Shown one piece after another: positions 48,401 through 62,479 of a stretch of 64,000 bases of DNA; position 1 is the first letter of the stretch; each line of letters begins with the position of its first letter. Origin of the DNA: Henckelia pumila (Eukaryota > Streptophyta > Magnoliopsida > Lamiales > Gesneriaceae). The notes beneath the pieces are model-generated. The model had not been told where the DNA came from. It ran no database searches and saw nothing but the letters and a program-made list of their open reading frames with translations. Position numbers and translations under genes: made by a program. The stretch lies in assembly GCF_033568475.1 (NCBI RefSeq), contig NC_133122.1, positions 65,929,442 through 65,993,441 of the forward strand, written 5' to 3'.

Positions 48401-49721
48401 ATCGGTGACTGTTGTACTTGGGGATATACCTTCAAGCATAAGAAAGGTATGCAGAGTATCCAGATGTTTGCGATATTATCTGAGCCAGCTTTGTATTCGC
48501 GGATTCGAGATGCTCAGATGTCTGATTCGAAGACCCAATGTTTAGCTCGTCTAGCTAACGAGGGTAGCTCGTCTGGATTTCATTATCAGTCAGATGGCTT
48601 TCTGTGTTTGTCTGGTAGGCTTGTGATTCCGCAGGATGAAGAATTGCGAGAGGAGATTTTGTCTCAGGCGCATCGCACTAAGTTGAGTATTCATCCTTGG
48701 AGCAACAAGATGTACAAGGATCTACGTACTCGTTTCTGGTGGAAGGGTATGAAACGCAGTGTTTATCAGTTTGTTTCGAGATGTTTGGTGTGTCAACAGG
48801 TCAAAGCAGAGCATCGACGACCTGTAGGATTGCTTCACAGTCTGCCTATTCCTGAATGGAAATGGGAGTTTATCACAATGGACTTTGTGACCCATTTGCC
48901 GGTATCCCCGAGGAACTGTGATGCTATCTGGGTTATGGTGGACCGACTCACCAAGTCAGCACATTTCATTGCCTATAGCCGAGAGTACTCAATGGATCGC
49001 ATGGCTCGGCTGTACATTCAGGAGATCGTTCAACTTCATGGAGTGCCTGTGAGCATTGTCAGCGATCGGGACCCCAGGTTCACTTCTAGATTCTGGGGGA
49101 GTGTTCAGCGTGCGATGCGTACTACTCTCAGTTTGAGTACTGCCTATCATCCGGAGACTGATGGTCAGTCAGAGCGCACTATCCGTACTTTGGAGGATAT
49201 GCTTAGAGCGTGCGTCATGGATTTTGGTTCAGCCTGGCAGGATCATTTGTCGTTGATCGAGTTCGCGTACAACAACAGCTATCATACTAGTATTGGGATG
49301 ACACCTTTTGAGGCGTTGTACGGGCGACGTTGTCGTACTCCACTCTTCTGAGAAGAAGTGGGGGAGAGACAGGCTGAGGGACCGGAGTTTATCCAGCAGG
49401 CGATAGATATTGTTGATCAGATCAAGAAACGGATTAAGACTGCACAGGATCGTCAGGCCAGCTATGCTAATATCAAGCGTAGGCCTTTGCAGTTCGATGT
49501 CGGGGAGAAAGTGTTTCTGAGAGTGCCACCTTTCCGCAAGATTCTCAGATTTGGCCTTAAGGGCAAGTTGTCTCCCAGGTTTATCGGTTCGTTTGAGATC
49601 TTGGAGAGCATTGGCGATTTGGCTTATCGACTAGCTTTGCCACCGCATCTATCCAGTATTCACAACGTGTTCCACGTATCTCTGTTGCGACGGTATGTGG
49701 CGGATGAATCTCATATTCCTT
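45500..49721 (+). pseudogene. gag-pol of gypsy element C, three nonsense codons, 3' end deleted
   Basis: One frame runs from ATG 45500 to the integrase C-terminus without any frameshift, but with stops at about 47366 (TAG), 47939 (TAG) and 49349 (TGA). Domains in order: gag; zinc knuckle with Tyr for the first Cys ([14 protein letters not shown]); protease [12 protein letters not shown] with FINDILVYS where FIDDILVYS is the rule; RNase H ([13 protein letters not shown]); integrase ([46 protein letters not shown]). The frame ends after RYVADESHIP, where it is fused to the last 115 bp of an LTR. All listed lesions are explainable by C-to-T or G-to-A changes. Catalytically dead. Confidence 0.93.
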
Positions 49722-49836
49722 TACTTGGAATTGTATAATATTTTTGGTTTCCGCAGTTTTATTCTGATATCTGATTAATTAAGTTAATTGCATGCCTAAG
49801 TTCTGTTAGTAGGTGATTCGGGTAAGGGTCACTACA
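49722..49836 (+). mobile_element. 115-bp terminal remnant of a C-type LTR
   Basis: Nearly identical to the end of the C 5' LTR (about 45310-45424), through GGGTCACTACA. It is fused directly to integrase coding sequence, so the pol tail, polypurine tract and most of the 3' LTR are deleted. ATTC is shared at the junction and may be microhomology. Confidence 0.85.
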
Positions 49837-52105
49837 TAGATTATATCCGATGCTAAGGATTGTACATGACTATTTGAGGCGTGAGGATAGCGTGATTTAT
49901 GCCAGTGTACACTTGGTGGTAATTTCAGGTGGGATACCACGGCAAGTAACCTCAGTTTCGATTTATTGCAGTCTTAGCAAGAGATATTGTTATCAGGAGC
50001 ATGTTCAGCGATAGTTGAAATCTTTCGGGCTTGTATTGCGGCTTGGGTTGAACGAGTCCTTATGATCATCTTGAATGAATATAGACAGTGGATAGTATGT
50101 CTAGACTGGTGCAGGTTTAGCACTAGTGACTACTTGTAACTGTTGTCTGACTTTGTCAAAGATGAGTGATTGAATCAGTGGTGATTCTTTTGATTCCAAG
50201 TAGTTGGGATCTGCGGACGTGTGGCAATGAGATCATCGATATTGATCGGCCATGAGAGTTTCATCGATCAATGATTGTCTGATTAGAATTGGTACCGTCA
50301 GGCATGGCGAGAGCTACAATATATCGATTTGATTGATCAGATTATTCCAATCGGTACTGATTGGGATATAGTGAATCAAGAAGTACTGGGAATAGTACTT
50401 AAGTATGGTATGCTTTGATAAAGCGATTCGAGTGCATTTAGGAAATTCTTTAGTCGCTAAGGAATCTCCAAGAATGCTAGAATCGGGGATTTTGGATTCT
50501 GCAGATCACGAGAATAGTCATAGGTTGGCTCTTGTGATCATTTTCTAGTTAATAGCATTACTGAGATTACCATTGACGGATTTTGATATGAACATTGCTT
50601 GGTTTTAGCAATGATTTATCCAGTTTGCGGAAATAGGATTCAGTAATTGTCCCAAGATTGTCAGTGGACAAATTTTGGGGACTGTTAGTCAGAATGTTTA
50701 GCTTGAGGGCTTCCAGCAGATTTCTCAAGATTTGTTGTTGAGAGGCGATTCGACAAGTGCTCATGGATTTCAATGAACATTAGCAGGTTAGCATTAGTTG
50801 TTTCATGGGATGAGACAGCAGCTGAGACTTGTGTTTCTGAGTCTTGCAGGATTGTTTTCACTGATATCCCGGTGCGTTTTGATATGTTGTGTCATTGAAA
50901 GGATTAGATAACGTAATTTCCACTAGTATTGATAGATTCTGTGCGGGATCAAGGTGAATCAGTTTGGTTATCCCCGCTAGTGAGCCAAGAATTTGGTTAT
51001 CTGGAATAGGATTAACCGGAATCGTTTTCGTCGATACTATCTCTAGTTCTGAGATAGAAGTAAGCATTCGATATAGGCTACTAATGCTGAGGGTGGTGTT
51101 GGTCCATCTGAGGGTTTCAGTAGGATGGTAGTGAATTTCGAGTCGACGACCTCAAAGGATGCATTTAGACAAGAAATTGTGTAAAAAGATTTTGTCATCT
51201 GTTTACTTAGTTGGTGTTCTTTGGGAAACATTCATCAGGCAGAGTGAGTACTGAAAGTACGTACTATGATGCCAAAAATTGTCAGGATTTTGTTGTTATC
51301 CATGGAAGGATGACTAATACGATTGGGTAGATGATATCTACGATAGCGGGATTCGGATCAAGGTTTATCACAATCAGTCTGAGGATTTCAGATGGTTAGA
51401 GTGGTGGCAGTGATGCGATTGCTTTGCAAACTGGTGGCCGATAGTTGCCATTTCTATTCACATAAGGTACTGTTTTGGGAAGAAATATTTTATCCTTAGT
51501 GATAAAGAGTAACTCACATGAGTTCTTGGAAGAAGGATATCTAGGATTTGACCGAAAGTCAAATCTAGATCAATTTGTTTAGAACTTTGTGATAACGTCA
51601 AGGGATGCGATGTTACCGTTAGACCAGTGAAATACAATGTGTTGTATCTGGTTTTATCGTGGGCAGCGATGGAATTCGTGCATGTCTAGAGAATAGCTGA
51701 TGGCTAGTTACGATCTTAGCAGGAGTGTCATCGCTAAGATTTGTAGGCAGTATGGCTGATACAGTCGGCAATTTGGACCGAAGGTGCCGTGTTGTTACGG
51801 TTATCGATGGATATCTCACGATAGTCAGTAGTGTTACTCGATTCTCACAGGATTGCTGATAAGAAGGCAGTGATTTCCAGTGTGATCGTTAAAAGCGTGC
51901 GAGTTTGAAATCAGTGCGAATTATAAATCGAGTTTATGTTCTGATGTGGTTCAGTGAATGAACAGACCCTGCAGGTTTAGCGAGGTTTGGTATTGTCGAA
52001 GGTTATTTGACCAGATATTTTGAACCGGAACTACTGATGAATTGGACGAATGGTTTATACTATAGTCCCGAGGTTTACCTTAGATTTCGAGGACGAAATC
52101 CTTTT
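49837..52105 (+). mobile_element. 3' non-coding internal region of gypsy element D
   Basis: About 2.3 kb with no convincing reading frame ends in TTTCGAGGACGAAATCC and a polypurine tract leading into the D LTR. Plant gypsy elements often have such a spacer between pol and the 3' LTR. The upstream gag-pol and 5' LTR of D are absent. Confidence 0.65.
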
Positions 52106-52118
52106 AAGGTGGTGGGAA
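52106..52118 (+). other. polypurine tract of element D
   Basis: AAGGTGGTGGGAA immediately before TGTAGTGGCCC. Confidence 0.8.
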
Positions 52119-53618
52119 TGTAGTGGCCCATATCCAGAATTAACGATAATGAGTAATTATCGTGTGATCATGTTAGATTTAGTAAAACGTGATTAATGAG
52201 ACTTCTAAATGGATTAACGGAGCCCGGAAATAGACCCAAAATGATCAGAAATGGTCCGGAGGGTCAGACAGATCGGAAGCTCCGAAGTTAGGATCGGATG
52301 CTCTGAAGGTGATCGGAAGCTCCGATGAACGATCGAAAGCTCCAATCGAATTACTTCATCCATGACGTGTGGTTGATCGGAAGCTCCGATCACCCCTATC
52401 CGAAGTCAACCAGTGAGATTTTGACACGTGGTAGATAAGGATGTTCGGAAGCTCCGATGGCAGGATCGGACGTTCCGATCGAGGATCGGAGGTTCCGATC
52501 GAGGATCGGAGGTTCCGATCGATGCCTATAAATATAAGGTCCGAGGCATTCATTTCTTACCAATTCCGAATTCTCTCCTTCGCCCTCGTGGTCCTATTTT
52601 AGGGCTTTGGGTACTCTTATTTTAGAGTTGGAGTAGGATATTTGTTTTAGTATAGTCAGACAGTGTCTGACATAATAGCGGAGCAGTGCTCATGTTGTAA
52701 AGACGTGTTCGAGGCTGTGGATTCGCAGCAGTGGAGTGCCCTAGTTGCGGGATAGTCGCTATCAGTGGGCTGACGACGGACGCAGGTATAGCTATGGTCT
52801 CCTTAAATTATTTAGGAGTATGCAATAGCTTAGTTAAGGTTTTTAGAGATTATTGAATGATGCATGGGTATTTGCATTGTAGGCTTGATGATAGGCTTGA
52901 AACCTAGAGTGAGACTACTAGGACTGCCTTAGAAAGGTACGTAAGTACTGACTGAGATTGTCAGCGGATATGCATGCTTATATGTTGCATTTATGTGTTT
53001 GCATGTTATTATTGTTATGCGGCATGTGCATATCATCTTGTGCCTGTACATCTGTATATCTTTCGAGATGAGTCAGTTAGGGTTGCTCAGCCCTGTTAGG
53101 ACGTTTGATATCAAGTACCCTTAGGTACTGATACCTGAAGGACTCCGTGGTCTGCGTCCGTGATTCGGGAATGAGTGGTCGCGCACAGTGGTTAGCTACC
53201 CCGATGTGACGAGCTTATATTCCAGGCGCCAGTCTGAGCAGTTCGTATACAGTTATCCCAGATATGGATACCCGGTCATTTGCATGCATCATATTTGTAT
53301 GTTTATTCGTGTTTCGTATTGAGCTTAGAGCTCACGTCCAATATTTTCTGTGTATCTGGATACCCTATTCGACGGGGCAGGTGTAGGTGCAGGATTGAGC
53401 ATCAGGAGCCTGGAGTAGCCAGTGACCTTGAAGACAGCAGGATTAGCTGTAGGTTTTATTTAAATTCGATTCGATTGGGTTGTATAATCGAGTTTGTTTA
53501 GCCGGTTGTATTCCGCCGATTTATTTGTATTTAAGTCTTTCGCAGCGATTTTATTTAATGCATGCTTAATTATGCTCTTAACTCTGATTAGGTAGTGGAT
53601 CCGGGTCGGGTCGCTACA
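52119..53618 (+). mobile_element. 3' LTR of gypsy element D (1500 bp, B-like family)
   Basis: TG...CA ends (TGTAGTGGCCC to GGGTCGCTACA). The start (GAGTAATTATCGTGTGATCATG-like wording) and the end (CTGATTAGGTAGTGGATCCG) match the reverse complement of the element B LTRs, so D belongs to a related family in the opposite orientation. TATA at about 52526; inverted-repeat words at 52270-52520. Confidence 0.9.
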
Positions 53619-54465
53619 AATCATCCACCGCATATTAAAGGAAATCAACAAAATAATGAACTTACCTATATTTAACCACAATTTACATGAATTGCATGAC
53701 AGTATTGTTAGCGTCTAGTAAATTTATCATATCAATGCTTAGCATATGGACTTACCTATATTTAAATCATAGTTTTTTTTTTTTTTTTTAACTTCAAAAA
53801 ATATAATATCGTTTTTTTTTTTGAAAGATTATAATATAGTTTTTAAAATTATTTAAAGTTCATTTATTTATATATACGCCAAGAAGTCAACCACAAGAGC
53901 TAAAACGATATTATAAAATTTAAATGTGAAAATTAATGTAATCAATGGATAATACTTAATAGTCAATAAAAATTTGGTCATTATTTATACACATCGGTCA
54001 TCACCACAAAAATAAAAATTTTAATTTTTACAATAATCGAATTTTACTACTTAACAAGATTGCTCTACAACAATTATCAATAAAATATAACTTCAAAAAA
54101 AAACTATTATCAAACGATCACACATATCAATTTTATTAGTGTAAAAAGCACATGTGTAAAATAAATAATTTTTTATTTAATTTTTTTAAAACCAAAAAAT
54201 GACTGAGAGAGAGGTTTATTTAGATATGAGATAAGAAAGAGTAATTATAAAATAAAAAATTTAAATGTACTCAAAAAGTTAATTATTGTGATAAGCTCAC
54301 TTTTATATAATAATATAGATAAAATAAATCTTCTGTTTAACTCCATCAATAAAAAAAAATATTCTTCGTGCCAAATATATAATTTCTCGTTCTAGAATGT
54401 CCGTCTCAACTCAAGGCTCACACACACACACACACACAAGCTTGTCCAAATAAAATTGTGGGTGT
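53619..54465. other. AT-rich intergenic DNA
   Basis: No gene seen. Contains T/A runs (53768-53825) and a (CA)n microsatellite at 54419-54438 just upstream of the acetyltransferase gene. Confidence 0.5.
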
Positions 54466-56912
<2,447 letters not shown>

Positions 56913-58374
56913 CTTGTTTCAAATTTTACAGGCTTTCCTCGTCTATGCAAAAGCGATTGGATTCCAGACCACGAAACTCGCTTGGAAACTTGTCCTGGTT
57001 TTACATGTACAAATTACAATGTACAATTTATTTGAAAATGTCATGTTAGTATAAATGTATTCTTCATTTACTACGTTTTTTTGTTTTTTCTAAACACATT
57101 GTTAGTTGACATGCATGATGCATCTGCCATTTGGACGGGAAGTATATGAAATTAGAAAAATTAGATATATGTATTTCATGTATAAACTAAAATTTTTATT
57201 GGAAGTTGGTCCAAATTTAGCTAAATAAACGTATATGGTTATTGAAAACAACAAATCGGCAAATCCTATACATCATGGTATAAAAGTTTAGAAAATCTGT
57301 ATTTATATCAATTAAATATTCCACAAAATAAAAGTATTTCTCAGAAAGCATATATTTATTTAATGAGTTTGCTTCTTTATGATTGTATTCTCTGTGGTTA
57401 AATTTCGGTTTGAATCTTGTATCTTTGAATTTTTTGAGTCTCGGTTAAGAACGTGAGCTACATACATTTACTAATAAAGGAAATTTAGGGAGGAGTGTTT
57501 GCAATCACTAAAAAAAAGTGATTGTTAGCTTTTGGCTTAAAAAAATCATTTTTATGTGTTTTTTATACCTAGATTATGTGTTAGCTTATCTTAACTTAAT
57601 TGAAATCCAAAAACTAGTCATGTGATGATTATGATTCTCCAAAAGTGATTATAATAAAAGGTTATTGTTAAAATCAATCTAATCACTTATTTATCAAACA
57701 CTACCCAACTTTGATTTTTTTAGATTTTCAGATTTGTTTCCAAACACTACCTTTTCTTAACTTTTTTATAATTTATAAATTAATCACTTCTACAAAAGCA
57801 CAATCTATTGCAAACACTTTCTTAATAATTAAGAAAATTACCGTTCCACTATTGGCACTAGCAAATAAGCGCACACACATAAAAAAAAAAAAAAAAGAGG
57901 AATGAATGTGTTTGAGATTTAAGTGGGAAATAAGAAACGTGAAAATGTGGAGAAGTGGGGTAATGAGAATTGGGGTGATGGTAGTTTAGATATTTTTAAA
58001 AACAGATCAAGACACCATTAGTTATTTTAGTATGTCTACCCTTAATAAATAGTAAAAAATAAAATATAATTACACACATTATGGTTATATTGATATTACA
58101 TTAGTATAAGTGTATCACATCGAAAATTATCAGTAAAAATCGAAATTATAAAACAGATACCAAATTCATAGAGAGGCCCAAATGTTTTAATCGAAGGCAT
58201 TACTACCTCAATTGGGTCAAGCCCCGTTAAAGAATTTAATTGGGTCAAACCCAAATCAGGAGAAAGGCCCAAAACCATCGGTCCGTTATCCGTAGATTAA
58301 CCATTTATCATTCAATAGAGTCTACTGAGGAAGAAGAAGAAGAAGACGACTGTGGCAGAGGGAAGCAATCGGAA
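56913..58374. other. intergenic between SNAT1 and NDUFA1
   Basis: AT-rich. Includes a MITE-like element (57495-57817) and, at 58325-58347, a short GAA repeat in the presumed NDUFA1 5' UTR. Nothing else recognised. Confidence 0.45.
57495..57817. mobile_element. short MITE-like element, 323 bp
   Basis: The ends are GTGTTTGCAA and TTGCAAACAC in inverted orientation. Inside each end are AATCACT/AGTGATT words and CAAACACTACC motifs typical of small plant hAT-like MITEs. No clear target duplication was found, so the call is tentative. Confidence 0.4.
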
Positions 58375-58660
58375 ATGGCGATGGTGTGGCTAGAAGCAAT
58401 GCTACCTCTGGGGATTATAGCGGGGATGCTCTGCGTTATGGGAAACGCCCAATATTTTATCCACAAAGCTGCCCATGGCCGCGTCTGTTCTTCCAGATCC
58501 ATTCCTCTCTCTTTTTATTTTCGTTTTGAATCGTTCTGATAAATGAATCGTACAATTTTGGCAGCCGAAGCACATCGGGAACGACGTGTGGGATGTAGCG
58601 ATGGAGAAACGGGATAAGAAGATCATGGAGGTCCTCTCCTCTCGTTCCCCTTCCAGCTAG
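58375..58660 (+). CDS. NDUFA1: NADH dehydrogenase 1 alpha subcomplex subunit 1 (MWFE), 67 aa
   Basis: A small accessory subunit of mitochondrial complex I, inserted in the inner membrane and needed for complex assembly. Exon 1 is 58375-58482 and exon 2 is 58565-58660, with an 82-bp GT-AG intron between HGR and PKH. The protein starts MAMVWLEAMLPLGIIAGMLC, a single N-terminal membrane helix acting as anchor. FIHKAAHGRPKHIGNDVWDV and AMEKRDKK follow. Plant homologues are about 65 residues, so the length is right, and no defects are visible. It is too short to stand out as a long open frame; identity rests on strong motif recall. Confidence 0.93.
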
Positions 58661-61600
58661 ATAGGTTGTCCGCTTCGTAAAAGGTTTTTCCTTTTCCCTT
58701 CTTGTTCTAGGTTTTGCAAACTGCCTTCACTATCAATAACCTCTGGTCATCTGAAGAAAATTTTGGAGTAGCGATTGATAATTCGTAACCTAAGAAGCTT
58801 TAGTGCTTTTGTCGATACTTCTGGGGGATTGGGGCAAGGTCTTCGTGTTTTTGTTGCGAAGAAGATAATTTGTGACAGAAAATTCTTGTATCTTCAATTC
58901 GACAATTCACTTCCATAATCTGAGATAAACATTCAATATCTTCAGTTGCCTTTATATAACCATTTACTTCTTGGGACACGATCACAGCTTGTGATATAAC
59001 CGAATTCAACATATAATAAGATTGGGTGAACTTCATGGTTCTTTGAGGTAAAGCGAGAATGAGAACAGTTTTTGTGTCCTCTGCATAATTATAGAGGACA
59101 AAAGCTTCAACAATTGGACACGACCATGTTCCCCTTCCAATGGTTCTTATTCTTCACAAATGCAAGTGTGAAACAAGTATTCATTATTTTTTCAATTGAA
59201 CAAAGCATTGATTTCTTTTTGTTGTTAGGAAAGTTAATTTATCTTTCTTTTTAGACAAAAGATCGTACTATGTATACAGGATATAATAATTTATCCATGC
59301 TCGGTGTTTTTTCTAACACAAAAACTTTTGCCAAGGGTTTTTAACAAATCCTAAAGGGTGGTACTATTCATTGTTATCTTTTCTTTTTTCTTTTTTTGTA
59401 AAAAAATATAGAGGGATTTGCTAAGATCGTCGTAAAATACAGGAATGATACACATACCTTTGTCCTTTAGACAATCATTTTCCAAATTCATATTTTGCAA
59501 AACTAAAAACTGCAAGTCTGCAACAAGTTATTTTATTGTGTGACTTCTCTGGCTGGAAAAAAAATACGAGTGGAGAGTTTGTAGGTAATTTGAGAATTCT
59601 CATAGCGTGTAATAATCTGTGTCTAAGATTTTAGGCTGTGAATCTATGGAGGATTAGGTTGGTTGGAGTTTAGAAAGATCAAGATCATGTTGCTGGGAAT
59701 ATAAATCAGAGTCCAAATATATATTTCCGGGTCAATCAATGAGATGCAATGTGACAGGTTTATTTTATAAAAACTGGAATATCTACCTCCAATATAATTT
59801 TCTTAGACAATTTGTGCATGGAGTAACGCATTTTCGATTACGTTATTAGAATTTGTCAAAGCACCAGGATATTCATTGCAAACTTTAAGAACTTTGTGGC
59901 CTTTGAGAAGATGGCTGCTTAAAATAAGTGCAATTTAGATTATTGATATTGAGAAAATTATTAGGCTCGTTTATGCAGCTGTATTTGAACATTTTTCGAT
60001 CAAATCAAGGATCTTTGTTCCCATTTTTTAATTCAAAAGAGACATTTTGGATAAAAGTCTTCATTTCATTTGATACAAACACAACTTTGTTTTCTGTGAT
60101 GGGTCAAGACTCAAGTGATATACTCGCAGTTCTGCACTTAAATTTTATTTTGGCTCCCTTACTTGCAAGCATATATAAGATGGATCTCTTTGAGGCGGTT
60201 ATGTCATATGGCGTTGTGTTGTTAAGTTTCCTTCAACCACTGGTCCGATGATATAGAATGAAAGTAATCACAAAGGCTATAATATAATATATGGAGTTAA
60301 CCTACTTATTTTATTGTAGGCATACTTTTGATGTTTGCTTCAAGCCAGAGTTCGGACAGAATGCCTATTTACTGTCTGTGGAATTTCTTGCCACAAAAAG
60401 TTTCCAGTTTTTTGTTTGTTATGGAATGACAAAGGTGTAGGCTTTGCACCATGTGAAGTTTGCATGAAGATAAATAACTTTTTTTTTTAATAAGAGCTTG
60501 AAGATAAATAACTTTTTTTTAATAAGAGCTTGAAGATAATTAACTTAAGACGGAGAAAATTGAGGAGTTGATCTTTCCAAAAATTTCCACACTCTTCCTT
60601 GATGAAAAGTTGAAAACTGATAATAGATGAGAATTTCATGGTTATAGTCCGATGTTTTTCATTTAAATTTCCTAGATCTTACTTTCAACCTCTTTTTTCC
60701 GTATGTTACTTTAAAAATAGGTTTAACATTCTGGACGTAGCTATGCCATGTAATTTATTTTGGGCATCACAGCTCCCAAATTCAAGCATAGTTCTCGGCA
60801 TCTCACTTTATCAATCTTCATTTGTTCTCGGCATCTCATTTTGTCAATCTTCATTTGTTTTGGGTGTGGGAGCAATTCAAGCTTAGCTTCTAACGGATTC
60901 GATCTTTCTTCTTTTGTTTCACTTTTTTTCACTTAGCAAATTCAGATTTTGAGTATTGCATCCTGAAAACTCAACCTTGCTGCATCATTCACTTTCACCT
61001 CAACATCTCTCGGATTCAGCCATTCTTCATGGTGACGGAAGAGTTAAATAAGAGCAAGTTTACCTACTTTTCTAGAAAGTGAAACATTGTATAAGCCTCA
61101 AACAAGTAATTTAACTAAATTTATATAGTTATCAATAATTAAATGTCAGTCATAGCAGAAGTGTACAAAATCTTAATGGTGCCAATAATACCATAAAGGA
61201 GAAAAATATTGGCACAAGATATTAACTTTCCAAATCATGGCCTGGAACAATGAATGTAATAGAAAATGAAGTGTGCAAAATCTAAGATATCTGAGGCAAT
61301 CTGGCCAAGCAGCAGTTGTCGAGAAGCAGAGGAGTCAGAGCCATGCATGAGGATGTCTTTGGCTAAGGGGTCTGGGGCAAGCTAAAGGAGACCAAAATCC
61401 ATTAGCTGTGGTTAAGATGGTTTTCCAGACTATCTTAAGAAATGTTACATAGTCATTTCAAGGTTTTCCATTGCAAATTGCAATGGCTGCTGAAAAACCC
61501 AAACCAAACACCAACTTAAGCATCGCGGTTAAAGCCCAATGTTAGATCAATTATTCTTTGTCTCCTTAAAGATATCTCTGTTTCTAGTTCTTTTTTGTCA

Positions 61601-62479
61601 AGTTTAAATCTACTACATCATATCTCCTCTGTTAATTTATGTATGTGCTTGTATATTGGAATTAATTTCCTGTTATTTTTTCTGTCACGGTGATGCAGGT
61701 AACGATGTTGGGAAACTTCTTCGAATAAAAATGAATGCCAGGTTATCGGTCTGTGGACTTTTACGCGAACTACTTTGTAGTTGTATTTTCTTGTGTTTAT
61801 TTCTTTGGAACCCACTCTTATCACGTGGGAAATGTTATTTGGTGGCGGAACATGGCCTTGTGATAATGCCTGAAAACTTCTTAACATTCCAAAAGATATG
61901 ACAAATTATTTCATCAATCTGTGATACAAGATACCATGTTTTTTGTTGTCCAGTGTTCAGGAACTTGTTAACCTGTATGCCATTCATCAAAGAGCAAACC
62001 TAGAAAAATTTTCAAAGGGGACGACTCAATAGATTTGATAACGGGGTGGCGTAAACGTTGTGATCGCTTACCCCGCAACTTGTTAGATTCAATAAACAGG
62101 AACGGAACCTATATACGAACAAAACACCTCATTAGTTCTTGTTTTGCATCAAGTAACCACTCAGCAATTGCCGAACAAAATGTCTAAAAGAATGGGTCTA
62201 TTATGTTCAGAGTCTCGTAGCTTACATTGTTTGCTTTACTCCGTGGAAGTTATGCATAGAGTGAACTGGCTAATGATATTTTTTTGAAGAAAACGGAGTA
62301 ATGAGTTGAAAACCTTAGTTTGGACAAATCTGCGGATAAATCATTGGGAAAACATTCTACAAAAATTTTAGTACGAAGATGATTTTATAAATAGTGTAAC
62401 AATAATTTTGAAATTGTCCTTTTATTTTAATCGAGTTTTGAATTATTTTTGGAAATTTACATCCGGTTTTATGTTTTCA
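58661..62479. other. long stretch without a supported gene
   Basis: I see only short frames without recognisable domains. It holds two small tandem repeats: a 33-bp unit (TTGAAGATAAATAACTTTTT) at about 60468-60545, and a 32-bp unit (TCTCGGCATCTCA.TTT.TCA) at about 60793-60865. A GC-richer stretch near 62018-62080 (GGGACGACTC...GCTTACCCCGCAAC) stands out from the AT-rich surroundings but I could not identify it. Parts may be decayed transposons or non-coding transcripts. Confidence 0.4.

Noticed and set aside
49837-52105. Short minus-strand frames in the element D spacer as an antisense gene
   Set aside because: Each is under 70 codons, without domain signal or consistent splicing; region fits a retrotransposon non-coding spacer.
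57400-57425. tRNA B-box-like GGTTTGAATCTTG
   Set aside because: No matching A-box or acceptor stem could be paired around it.
58800-59036. Minus-strand frame of 78 codons (contains IKATEDIECLSQIMEV)
   Set aside because: No homology recognised, no supporting splice structure or neighbouring exons; left unannotated.
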